From Balaenoptera acutorostrata (Eukaryota; Chordata; Mammalia; Artiodactyla; Balaenopteridae), in contig NC_080065.1 in assembly GCF_949987535.1 (NCBI RefSeq), forward strand, positions 38,975,239 to 39,039,238: a stretch of 64,000 bases of DNA. The letters are read 5' to 3'. Within the stretch, counting starts at the first letter, position 1; each line of letters begins with the position of its first letter. Of the stretch, positions 34,881-44,716 are shown piece after piece. Both the position numbers and the translations under genes were made by a program. The notes below the pieces were generated by a model, which did no database searches, had not been told where the DNA came from, and saw only the letters and a list, made by a program, of their open reading frames with translations.

Positions 34881-36060
34881 GAAACCCTCTCCCATTTTAA
34901 CAACTGCTCCCCACTTCCCCATCCATATGTCTGCAGGAGTAGGCAAGTTAAGGCTTAACCTTTCTGCTAACTGGGTGTTGGTTGATGGTCTAGGTCTTGG
35001 CATCTTACCCAAGCCAAGTCAGAAGTCCCTACCATGGAATGTGCAACTGGGACTTAGACTTTGATCTGAATATGTACTCCAGGTGCCAATTTCCCTCCCA
35101 ATTTCTTGTTATCTTTCTCAAGTCTACGTGTAAAGGGATTTTCTCATGTCTCTTCCTGGATCATTCACACAGCCATTACATCACAGTCCTCACTGTGGTC
35201 CACTCCACTATTCCCAGCTCCTGTATAAGAAAACTTTGCATCACTGCTTCTCTCCCCCTGGATGCCAGGACACGGTCACCCTAATAGCACACTGCTTGCT
35301 GTCTGTGCACTGGTACGAAAAAAGGGTTACTCTGTTTCAGGATGCGTTTCCTCTACTGCCCATTCTTTAATCCCACCAAGTATCATCACACAAGGTTGAA
35401 CAGCTGTATCGATTTTTACAGAAGGATGGAGGTAACTGAAGGAAATTACACATCAAGAGAGAGAAAATTAAACTAAATATTGATTTCTTTTTTTTTTTTT
35501 TTTTTTTTTTTTTGATTTCTTTTTAAAGTTATCACTACTGAAAGTACCCTATGACTCACTATAGAAAATGAACCTCTTTAGAATGCATCCACTTACAGGG
35601 CACAATTACAGTTCAAAATAGAATCAGAATATCTACTGACCTCGCACACTAAAAAGTGCCAACCAGGTTTCCCAGACTCTCCAGATCATACTGCTCCCTT
35701 AAATCACGTGGGCCCACAGCTATCACCTACTTGTGTTACTAGGGCTGAAAGACATAACCGGTTCCTCCTTAAGGAGCCTCCATTTTGTTTCACTTCTTTC
35801 TCAAAAGCATAAAGATTATCAATAAACAGGCAGTCAATAGGCAAGGCATCCTCGCCCCCAAACTGGAATCTTAACCCCCAAGAAAAGGAACCCACTTTTT
35901 GAACCATATACTTAGGATCCCTGGGACTATTTGCCTCACACTAAGACTGTCCCTGACTCTCTCACCAGAAGGCAATCCCTGCCTACAAATGTCCTTGTTA
36001 ACTCTTCTCACAGATCTATCTATATTCTTTCATGACACCCTTTTCCCTAACAATAGACCA
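34881..36060. other. intergenic sequence, no gene seen
   Basis: Unique AT-rich DNA with a poly-T insertion (annotated separately). The short frames at 34,997-35,370 and 35,704-36,111 are unsupported. Confidence 0.4.
35480..35524 (-). mobile_element. poly(A)-only retroinsertion
   Basis: A pure T run of about 26 is flanked by the direct repeat ttgatttctttt (from 35,480 and from 35,512). This is the footprint expected when L1 machinery inserts only the poly(A) end of an RNA. Slippage in a T-rich site is the alternative. Confidence 0.55.
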
Positions 36061-36069
36061 AAACTTATT

Positions 36070-36510
36070 TTTGGTATAGGTGGGAAAAGAAATGGACTTA
36101 TTTTATTCTAATGTCCATCTATACATTATTTCACATCCACTTCAATGATTATTTGTGGAATCTATAAAATACTCTTTCTGCCTTCCCTTCTTGAAATCAC
36201 CTCGTTCCTGTCTTGAGAAAATAGCTACCTGGTAGATATCTTGCTATTTCACGTGCCCAGTATTGAAGAGTTAGTTTGCTTCATGCTGGCTTACAGGGTC
36301 AGTGGAACTTTCCCATTCTTGATGCTCAGAAAAGTCATCTATGAATGAAACTTTAAAAAACAGGTAGGATATAGTACTTGACATACCATTTTCTGCAAAA
36401 ATTGAAAGGGAAAAAATAAAAAAGAATGGGAACTCTTACAGATTAAAAGAGATATTAAGACATCCCAACTACATGTAATAATGGGTAGACATTGTCTGAA
36501 ATCAGGTGAT
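36070..36510. repeat. left arm of an inverted repeat flanking unit B
   Basis: The reverse complement of 'agctacctggtagatatctt' (36,221 region) matches 'aaggtatctaccaggtagct' at 41,553. Further matches follow in order to 'cagaaaggatattttataga' (42,698) and 'gaataaaataagctccattt' (42,769). The right arm is interrupted by an L1. Confidence 0.7.
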
Positions 36511-38079
36511 CCCCAGTTCATTGGTGACTGATATTGACCATCCACAGTCTGACCACATTGCTGGTTCTCACTGTAGTGGCTTCTTGCTATGCATCTATGA
36601 CACAGGCTAGCTGTCCCTAACCTCTCTGGGGGAAATTACATACGGGTTCAAACAACTCTCTGGGAAGGTTCTACACTACCAGAGCTAAATAGCTCCATGT
36701 CTTCAAAGGAATAGTGTTGTCCCTCCCTTAAACCTGGCCAGCAGAGCTTTCTGTCTTTATTAGATTCTCCCAAGTCAGCTGCAAAAATTCCATGTTGCTC
36801 CAATAAACCCCTTCAATTTACCACTGCCTGACTAGAGCTTCCAACCCTCTACTTCTTCTGTTGTCCATACTTTCATCCATCTTCATTTCCTTACTTCTCA
36901 TTTTTTTTCACTTTGATTGTCTTCCTTCTTTTCTCTGTTTCCTTTTTCCTCATATTTATCCTACCATTGTCTTTTTTCCTCACCTCATGCAAAAAGACTG
37001 GCTTTGGTGGGAGTCATCTCAAACATTAGCATTTTCTTTCCGGGCAGAGAATCAGCTACCATAGGGAACAAGATTTGGCTGTGTCTTCATGGTCTCTTGA
37101 CTGTGACTTTGCTCTCCCCTTAAAATTCAGCTCTGCCAAAGCAGGAGCCAGTTCTACAGCTCTGTATGTGCAGAAACCATCACAGCACCTTGCTCATGGC
37201 AGGTTGTCAAAACATGCTTGTTAAAAACTCTTTGAATTAAACTAACTTTGTTACATTGAAGATGAATGACTGATAGAGGAAATCTGTGCTTGGATGCACT
37301 GACACGTTTGCCAACAGAAAGTCTAAAACATCTGAGGAAGGATGTAAAGGGATGAAATTTCACTATAGATCTGACACAGAAGGAAAAAGCAATCCACTCA
37401 GATTGAACACACACAAAAGGACAACATTTTGAGTTTGCTATTCATTGATGTTGTTTAATATCCATGATCATATCACTAAGAATGACAATGAAAATAATAA
37501 TAATTGTAAATGAATAACATGTTTTCTGCCAGAGATATCTAATTACTTGACTTTGTTATTCAATTTAATCATAAAAGCTACTTTGTAAAATGTTAAAGTT
37601 TAGCTATCATCCAGGTAAAAATATGAGGACAAGAGAGGTTAGGTAACTAGCTGAGTCATATAGAAATAATAGAACTTGTACCCAAACAGTCTGCATCTAG
37701 GTCCCTAGACCTGACCCCTCCCCTCCTACATGTTGGCTGAAATTCTGAAACTATTTTAACTTACAAATTGACAAACAGAAGACCAGGGTGGGAGTCTGAC
37801 TTCTGTCACTGACCAGCAGCGTGATTTCATGCAAAGATGACCAACTTTTCATTCTGATCATCTGGGTAAAATCTGATGGTACTTTCCAAGCAGAAGGGCC
37901 CTGAATCAATGAACTTACAGTTACCTAAAAGTGTCACCACACAAGATACTTTTCATAAAGGAGTAACCTTCCAAAATAGCTTGTCTTGACAGAGCCCTGT
38001 ACCTGTTGTTCCTTTAAAAACAAACAACACAAAAACTTTAATTCTCTCAATCTACAAAATCAACTTGAATAACTTTATC

Positions 38080-38215
38080 AAAGTTGACTGGATTTTCCCT
38101 TAATCTCCTCAGGTCCTGCCTTCTGAACCAATTTGAAACCTGAGAAAAACGACACCACCCATCCTCATATCCTCTGGTTGGACAGCTAAAAAGTTGGACG
38201 GGAAAATATAAATCC
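38080..38215 (+). promoter_or_regulatory. promoter of gene-family member 3
   Basis: TATA box 'tataaat' at 38,207-38,213, about 55 bp before the ATG. Upstream 'ccttaatctc' (38,098-38,107) and 'ccaatttgaaa' parallel member 2, and 'gacaccacccatcctcatat' parallels member 1's 'gtcaccacccaaactcctcc'. The expected start of transcription is near 38,235-38,240. Confidence 0.7.
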
Positions 38216-38264
38216 TCAAGGAAGGGATCCCTGAAAACTTCTCCTCCTCTCAGGGGCTGAAGCG

Positions 38265-38822
38265 ATGGAGCCGAACTTTCCCCGCTGCGTGCGCGAAGCC
38301 TGGGATTCCGCAGAGGAGTCCCAGGAACCAGAGACGCTGCAAATCTTGAGCTTAGCGGACCCTGAGGAATGGCAGCTCCCTTTCTATCCTACGCTGGGCC
38401 AACTCTCTGGGGACGACGAGGACTTCAATGGGGAACAACTTTCTACCGCCTGCGGGCGTCTGCACCCACACTGCCCGAAACACGGACCCCGAGCGCAGAG
38501 CACCTGCAGGCGGGGCGCTGGGCCGCCCGCCCCGGACACGACGCCCGCGACCCTCCAGGAGCCACAATCGTCCTCAGGAGGTGGGGCCACCGCCCGCCCG
38601 CAAAGCTTCCCTGGGCGGGTCTTGCGGCATCGGGGACCCAGCATCTGGAACCCGAGACCTCTGACCGCGGGGACCCTTCCCGAGCATCGCCCTCCTCCTG
38701 GCCTGGAGAGACACCACCGGACGTCCCAAGGCTGGTGGCCGCGGACCTACACGCAGTGGCCGGCAAGACCCTGGGCTGCCTCTCCCGCCGCCTTTGGACC
38801 CAGGAGCCCTCATCTCCGCTGA
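38265..38822 (+). CDS. gene-family member 3, open 185-codon single-exon frame of unknown function
   Basis: The start context GGCTGAAGCGATGGAGCCG is one base off member 2. The N-terminus is acidic (AEESQEPETLQILSLADPEE, residues about 16-35). It continues to an acidic 'GDDEDF' passage and the family-like 'ACGRLHPHCPKHGP'. From about residue 80 on, the chain becomes rich in Pro, Arg, Gly and Ser. At the 3' end an alternative frame ending at 38,839 encodes a more ordinary-looking helix-like stretch (PRLVAADLHAVAGKTLG). The annotated frame may therefore contain a compensated or recent frameshift. Poly(A) signal AATAAA follows at 38,939. No domain is recognised. The TATA, start context and poly(A) signal argue for a transcribed gene; the C-terminal half of the protein is uncertain. 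Confidence 0.5.
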   Translation: MEPNFPRCVREAWDSAEESQEPETLQILSLADPEEWQLPFYPTLGQLSGDDEDFNGEQLSTACGRLHPHCPKHGPRAQSTCRRGAGPPAPDTTPATLQEPQSSSGGGATARPQSFPGRVLRHRGPSIWNPRPLTAGTLPEHRPPPGLERHHRTSQGWWPRTYTQWPARPWAASPAAFGPRSPHLR

Positions 38823-38938
38823 GACCCGTCATTGGATGATCCCTTGCGATAGATGGTATTACAACAACACCTCTCCGTTTAGCAATCATGGAAGAATTCG
38901 TCTTCAGAGACATTTGTGAATTTTCCTTTCGCTTACTT

Positions 38939-38944
38939 AATAAA
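38939..38944 (+). terminator. poly(A) signal of member 3
   Basis: Canonical AATAAA in 'acttaataaattatacc', 117 bp after the stop codon. The aligned place in member 1 is mutated. Confidence 0.65.
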
Positions 38945-38979
38945 TTATACCAAATTCCAACGCCTTTCTCTCTCTTACT

Positions 38980-39540
38980 TTGGCTTTGGGGGAAGGACCC
39001 GACGCAGGGGCGGGGTGGCGGGGCCAGTTCTCACCGGGGACCCTCAGTCCCCTGATTTGCTGGGCGGGGGGAGGCCGGTGGGGTCTCTTGGGCACACCGG
39101 GCGGCCAGGGGTCCAGCATAGTCGTTGCCAAACTGGGTCCCACGTGCTGGGCTCCGATACATCCAACAAAAGGCGGCCAGCAGCCCTGAGAACTCCACTT
39201 CGCCCGATGAACGCTCCTGCGCCCTCGCCCTGGCCCTGGCCCTTCCAGTGCATCTGTGGGGCCGTCCAGGCACCTTCACGTTGCTCCACGGCCCCCAGCG
39301 CCTGTCGCCGCTCCCAACGCATCGAGAAGCACTGGCCTCCGGTAGCGCAGAGCTTCCGTCTCCCTCAGGCACTCTCCTGGGCGTGTCCCTTCTTCCTGAC
39401 TCGCCCCAAAGCCGACTTCCAGCTCCCACCTCAGAGCTGACCTGCAGCCAGAGCGCTGGGGCGAAAACTAGGGATTGTCTTTCGCGGTGGGGCGTTTCTG
39501 CAGCCAGATTCTGGGGCGGTTAGGCTCGCGTCACTTCCTA
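38980..39540 (+). other. conserved GC-rich block downstream of member 3
   Basis: The part to 39,430 matches 32,690-33,140. The last part ('ctggcgactttccaaggcgcc' region near 39,550) also matches the reverse complement of 50,370-50,420. CpG is frequent. No convincing reading frame. Confidence 0.55.
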
Positions 39541-40134
39541 ACTCCAACCTGGCGACTTTCCAAGGCGCCTGACTTCTTATTACCATTCGGAGTTGAACTA
39601 GAGTGTCCACCCAATCCGGGGTTTGAAATGGGGCCTGAGACAACAATGGCAGGCAAAGTGTAAGTGCTTAATAAATGTTAATGCAATTATACTGAGAATT
39701 TCTCAACTGCTGTGATTTCTCTGGGGGCAAAATCCTTCACTGGGATTAATCTCACAGGAGTCTGAATGTGGGGACTCCCGGCCTCGGGAGCGGTTTCCTG
39801 GAATCCCTTCACCTCATCGCTCTGGTTTCTGGCACCCCACCCAACCCCACCCTTTCTCTCCTTTCCCTGCCAGGATTCCATGGGCCACCTGTGCAGCCTG
39901 GATGCTGGGGCTCAACCAGTATGTAACCCTGGCCTGTCCCCAGGGAATGCAAAAAATATTCTTTCACCCATCTACTAGACCACAGGGTGATATTTTACTT
40001 TTTTAGACTCAAACGGAATTTTTCCAGTGAAGCCTGAACATGGGAAATATACAGCTCATAACAAGAGGATGTGATGACATGGGTGTGTGTTATAGACACT
40101 GCTATGTCTTTATTAATCTACTTTAATTTCCTAC

Positions 40135-40179
40135 TTTGTCCTTTAATTCTTTTTTTTTTTTTTTTTGTCCTTTAATTCT
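40135..40179 (-). mobile_element. poly(A)-only retroinsertion with 16-bp target duplication
   Basis: A T run (40,151-40,163) separates two perfect copies of tttgtcctttaattct (40,135-40,150 and 40,164-40,179). Nothing but poly-T lies between them. The related site at about 47,160 (gamma copy) has one copy only, as expected for an empty site. Confidence 0.75.
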
Positions 40180-40609
40180 TAAAGAGTGTATGTGAGAAAT
40201 GAAATCAGTGAGAACTGGAAATAAAGAAATAAATCATTTTAAAATTTCATCCTCACTTTTTCAGTAGTCATTTCAAATCTTCAGCTCTTAGGCAAATAAA
40301 TGAAATAGGCCTTGAATTCATGGAAAGACACAGTTCTCTATAAATTCACTTGTCAGGAGTCACTAGCAGGAGTTGGAGTACAGTCCTACAGTTCCTTTAG
40401 CGATTCTAAAATCCAAAATTGTATGAATCTACCCTTTTGTGTGTAAATTTCTGTGCAAAACTCATTTGACAGCAAATTATGGCATAGACTGATGTGAGGC
40501 CATAGTGTTCTCTCTCCAAACTAACATAAGTAGTCATAGGAATGACTGATTACTGGAACTGTCCTAGGCTATGCAGAGAGGTACACTCTACCAGGCAAGC
40601 TCTTATTAT

Positions 40610-40986
40610 CACTTTATAACTTCTTTTTTTTTTTTTTTATAAAGTGCTTATACTTACTATTATTTCAATTTGTATTTTTTTAATTTTATTTATTTATTTA
40701 TTTATGGCTGTGTTGGGTCCTCGTTTCTGTGCGAGGGCCTCCTCCAGTCGCGGCAAGTGGGGGCCGCTCTTCATCGCGGTGCGCGGGCCCCTCACCATCG
40801 CGGCCTCTCCCGTTGCGGACGGAGCACAGGCTCCAGACGCGCAGGCTCAGTAGTTGTGGCTCACGGGCCTAGCTGCTCCGCGGCATGCGGGATCCTCCCA
40901 GACCAGGGCCCGAACCCGTGTCCCCTGCACCGGCAGGCAGACTCTCAACCACTGCGCCACCAGGGAAGCCCACTTTATAACTTCTT
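40610..40986 (-). mobile_element. CHR-2-type SINE carrying an extra 3' segment
   Basis: A perfect 16-bp duplication, cactttataacttctt, flanks the insert (40,610-40,625 and 40,971-40,986). The SINE proper runs 40,676-40,970, with a TTTA-rich tail. Between that tail and a terminal T run lies about 35 bp of unique DNA (40,639-40,673), which would be 3' of the SINE in its RNA. Confidence 0.85.
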
Positions 40987-41276
40987 GCATTTTAAATTAC
41001 AGCATACATCTAGACCCTAGTATTTTATTAAATATATTAGAATATCTTTAATGTTAAATAGTGTATTTGCAATATGTAAAATTACAAATTTAGGTTGTTT
41101 TTGGTTATGAAAATGGCAAGCAATGCTGAATGCTATAGAAGTGCCCTTTGCTGGTGGAAAGCTGGAGTCATTGCAGTATTTGATCATCTATTCCACTGTT
41201 AGAGAAAGTTCTTTTCTGGCATAGATGGCTGCTGCCTTTACCTGTAAATATTTCTAGTAATGGGGTTTATGTGTTC

Positions 41277-41337
41277 CTTTTTTTTGTTTTCATTTTATTT
41301 TTCTTTCCTTTTTTTCCTTTTCCTTTTCTTTTATTTT
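41277..41337. repeat. polypyrimidine tract
   Basis: A T/C-rich run of about 60 bases with C-T-T-T-T units. Confidence 0.8.
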
Positions 41338-41628
41338 GAACTGTCTGGAACCTGAATGGCACCAGCCACCCCTGCCTGGGCTCCTTGTCCTTCCACAACA
41401 GCCAAAGCAGGATCCCATGGGATAAAGAAGGATGTTGGAATTTTTGTAGAATTTATTAAGCAAGCAAAGGGAATTTTCACAAATGTCTATGAGGGCAAAA
41501 TTTCTTGCATGATTGCTAACTCATGTAATTCAATATTGGGAATGTGAAACAGCAAGGTATCTACCAGGTAGCTATTTTTCCAAGTCTAGAAATGGAATGA
41601 TTTCAAGAGGGGAAGGTAGGCAGGGGAA

Positions 41629-42683
41629 ACAAAAGCAAAAATAAACTAGTGGGACTACATCAAACTAAAAACTTCTGCACTGCGATAGAAACTATCATCA
41701 AAATGAGAAGGCAACTGGGACTTCCCTGGTGGTCCAGTGGTTAAGAATCTGCCTTCCAATGCAGGGGACTCGAGTTTGATCCCTGGTTGGGGAACTAAGA
41801 TCCCACACGCTGCAGCACAACTAAGCCCCCTGCCCTGCAACTACTGAGCCCGCGCACTCTGGAGCCTGCCTGCCACAACTAGAGAGAAGACCGCACACCA
41901 CAATGAAGAGCCCATGTGCCACAACTAAGACCCGATGCAGCCAAATAAATAAACAATTTTTTTAAAACATGAGAAGGCAACCTACTGAATGAGAGAAGAT
42001 ATTTGCAAATCACATATCCATCAAGGGGTTAATATTCAAAATATATAAAGAACGCATACAACTTGACAACAACAAAACCCCCAAACAACCTGATTTTTCA
42101 AATATGCAGAGGACCCAATAGACACATGAAAGATGATCAACATCACTAATTATTAGGGAAATGCAAAGCAAAACCACAATGAGATATCACTTCATACCTA
42201 TTAGAATGGCTATTCTCAAAAAGACAAGAAATAACAGGTGTTGGTGAAGATGTGAAGAAAATTGTACCCTCATACACTGTTGGTGGGAATGTAAATTGGT
42301 GCAGCCACTTTGGAAAACAGTATGGAGATTCCTCAAGAAGTTAAGAATAGAACTACCACACAATTCAGCTATTCTACTTCTGGGTATTCATCTGAAGAAT
42401 ACAAGAACACTAATTTGAAAAGATAGATGCACCTCAATGTTCTCAGCAGTGTTATTTACAACAGTCGAGATATGGAAATGAACTCATAGACACAGAGAAC
42501 AGATTGGTGGTTACCAGAGGGGAAGGGAGCTGGGGGTGGTTGAAATGGATGAAGAGGGTCAAGTGTACGGTGATGGATAGTAACTAAACTTTTGGGGATG
42601 ATCACTTTGTAATGAACATAGATGTTGAATGATAATGTTGTACACCTGAAACTTATACACCAATTTTACCTCCATAAAAAAAG
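41629..42683 (+). mobile_element. 5'-truncated, decayed L1
   Basis: ORF2 C-terminus and 3' UTR wording ('actacatcaaactaaaaact', 'acactgttggtgggaatgta', 'gtacacctgaaacttataca'). An imperfect target duplication is visible: 'ggaaggtaggcagg' on the left and 'ggaaaggcag' on the right. A SINE is inserted inside. Confidence 0.8.
41703..41981 (+). mobile_element. CHR-type SINE with target-site duplication
   Basis: Body 41,716-41,968, start 'tgggacttccctggtggtcc'. The 13-bp duplication atgagaaggcaac lies at 41,703-41,715 and 41,969-41,981. Confidence 0.92.
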
Positions 42684-43003
42684 AAGGAAAGGCAGAAAGG
42701 ATATTTTATAGATTTCACAAATGATCATTGAAATTGATGTGAAATAAATGTAGATGGATTTTTGAATAAAATAAGCTCCATTTCTGTATCCATTCTTCCC
42801 ACCTAGAGAGACATATCCAAATTTATATAGCTAATGAGTGCCCACACAATCTATTCAATTTATTTTTTTCAGTAAAGAAAGATAAAAATGATGTACATTT
42901 CCTGTAAGATATGGAGAAAATAATGTGACTTCAAAAGAGTCCCCATCTAGTGACAAATCCAGAAAAATAAGCCTCCACACTGCACTGCAGTATCTAATCT
43001 AGA

Positions 43004-43832
43004 GAACTGATGAGGAAAAATATAAATTTCTCTATGGCAGGACAAGCTAAGTCCGAATTGAAACCCACATAACATGTCCCCATTTGGGATGGGGTTTTCC
43101 CAGTTTGCAATGTGCCTCTGCATAATACATTAACCAGACCTCCTCAAGGCAGGAGGATGCAATCAGCCTTTGAGAAAAATGGTCCCTTTTTTCTGACACC
43201 AGCATTGTAATTTTTTTTTTTTTAAAGAAAAGCCCTTTAATTAATTTATTTATTTTATCTTTAGCTGTGTTGGGTCTTCGTTTCTGTGCGAGGGCTTTCT
43301 CTAGTTGTGGCAAGCAGGGGCCACTCTTCATCGCAGTGCGCGGTTCTCTCACTATCGCGGCCTCTCTTGTTGCGGAGCACAGGCTCCAGACGCGCAGGCT
43401 CAGTAGTTGTGGCTCACGGGCCTAGTGGCTCCGCGGCATGTGGGATCTTCCCAGACCAGGGTTCGAACCCGTGTCCCCTTCATTGGCAGGCAGATTCTCA
43501 ACCACTGCGCGAACAGGGAAGCCCAGCATTGTAATTTTTAAGATTACTATTTCTTTCTCCTCCGGCACAGGGGGTCACATTGACCTAACAACTCACTCTA
43601 TACGTGCACACCTGACCAAAACATCCCTGATGAACTTTATGTATAATGTTAACCTCTCAATGAGACATAATTATTTGTCTCAAAAATGTATAAAACTGCA
43701 CATCTAGTGTCTGACAGGTGGAACAGTCCTCAGAACTTTTGACAGTCTGTCTCCTGGGTTATAATCCTCAGTTTGACTCAAATAAAATTCTCTTTTTTCT
43801 TAGCTTATTAATTGAATTTTCATCAACAGAAC
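43004..43832 (+). mobile_element. solo LTR of a class I endogenous retrovirus
   Basis: The LTR (43,008-43,828) starts TGATGAGG and ends CATCAACA. A 4-bp duplication, gaac, flanks it (43,004-43,007 and 43,829-43,832). It matches the paired LTRs at 52,352-52,820 and 59,990-60,477 along its length, for example 'accagacctcctcaa' and 'gactcaaataaaattctctt' near the poly(A) signal. Internal sequence has been lost by LTR-LTR recombination. A SINE lies inside. Confidence 0.88.
43201..43539 (-). mobile_element. CHR-2-type SINE inside the solo LTR
   Basis: Body 43,216-43,524, reverse orientation. The perfect 15-bp duplication agcattgtaattttt flanks it at 43,201-43,215 and 43,525-43,539. Confidence 0.93.
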
Positions 43833-44019
43833 CAAGAGGTAAATAAATTTACATTAGAAACCAGAATGGGAACACTCTTGAGACCAGAAATGTAAAGAAC
43901 CTCCATAAGTGGACTCTAGGTGTCTAGGTGATGCATGCTGAGAGCAGGAACATCTAACTGGCAAGTGATTATTGGGGAACATCAGCAGTGACCCCCACAA
44001 GCTGACTGCAGCATTGCTT

Positions 44020-44240
44020 TGCCAAGTAGTAGAGATACGTCTGCATATCTCTTTCTGACTTACTTCACTCGGTATGACAGCCTCTAGGTCCATCCACCTC
44101 ACTACAAATAACTCAGCTTCGTTTCTTTTTATGGCTGAGTAATATTCCATTGTATATATGTGCCACATCTTCTTTATCCATTCATCTGTTGATGGACACT
44201 TAGGTTGCTTCCATGTCCTGGCTATTGTAAATAGAGCTTA
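44020..44240 (-). mobile_element. L1 3' fragment, reverse orientation
   Basis: The minus strand reads the end of ORF2 ('gaatattactcagccataaa' style, with 'gatggacctagaggctgtca'). 5' truncated and decayed. Confidence 0.8.
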
Positions 44241-44716
44241 AATGGCGCTTTTTCTAATGCTACTAAGAATGCCAACACATTTGCCCCAAGTCTAGTAGGA
44301 AGCTCAAAGGCATGACGTTACACGATGGCTTAAAAGTGAAAATGAGGACTTTTCTTAAACCTAGCAAAGGATGGTAGCTACGGTGGGGGTGTCCAGACTG
44401 CAGGGTTTGATTAAAAGGGATTACCTTGTACCATTTTTGTAGGATGACATTCGTTTTATGGATTTCAGAGGCATTTACAAGAAATGCCCTAAATTAAGTC
44501 TCGCTTATGTTCCTGAAATAGGAGAGATTTAGTTTTGCTTAGGGGGCTTAAATACTTTAGCTTGGGGGATTTTCAAGCATGGTCTATTTTATTTTAATTT
44601 ATCATATTTTATTTAAAAATTTTTTAATTTTAATATTTTATGTGCAACTTTAGGAATTTTAATTTTTACTATTTTATTTCATTAAAATTTATTTTTTATT
44701 TTATACTGTTATTTTA
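44241..44716. other. intergenic sequence, no gene seen
   Basis: It ends in a strongly AT-rich stretch of repeated 'ttttattttaatttt' wording (44,580-44,710). Confidence 0.45.

Larger units (their letters stand above)
36520..41250 (+). repeat. segmental duplication unit B (with gene-family member 3)
   Basis: This is the counterpart of unit A, plus the 3' part that matches 25,690-26,700 and 47,079-47,760. It carries the empty sites for the L1 and SINE of unit A. Its own SINE (40,610-40,986) and poly-T insertion (40,135-40,179) are absent from the other copies. It is flanked by the inverted arms at 36,070-36,510 and 41,395-42,800. Confidence 0.7.
41395..42800. repeat. right arm of the inverted repeat flanking unit B (L1 inside)
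   Basis: The arm sequence is 41,395-41,628 plus 42,683-42,800, split by an L1. It is the inverted counterpart of 36,070-36,510. Confidence 0.7.
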
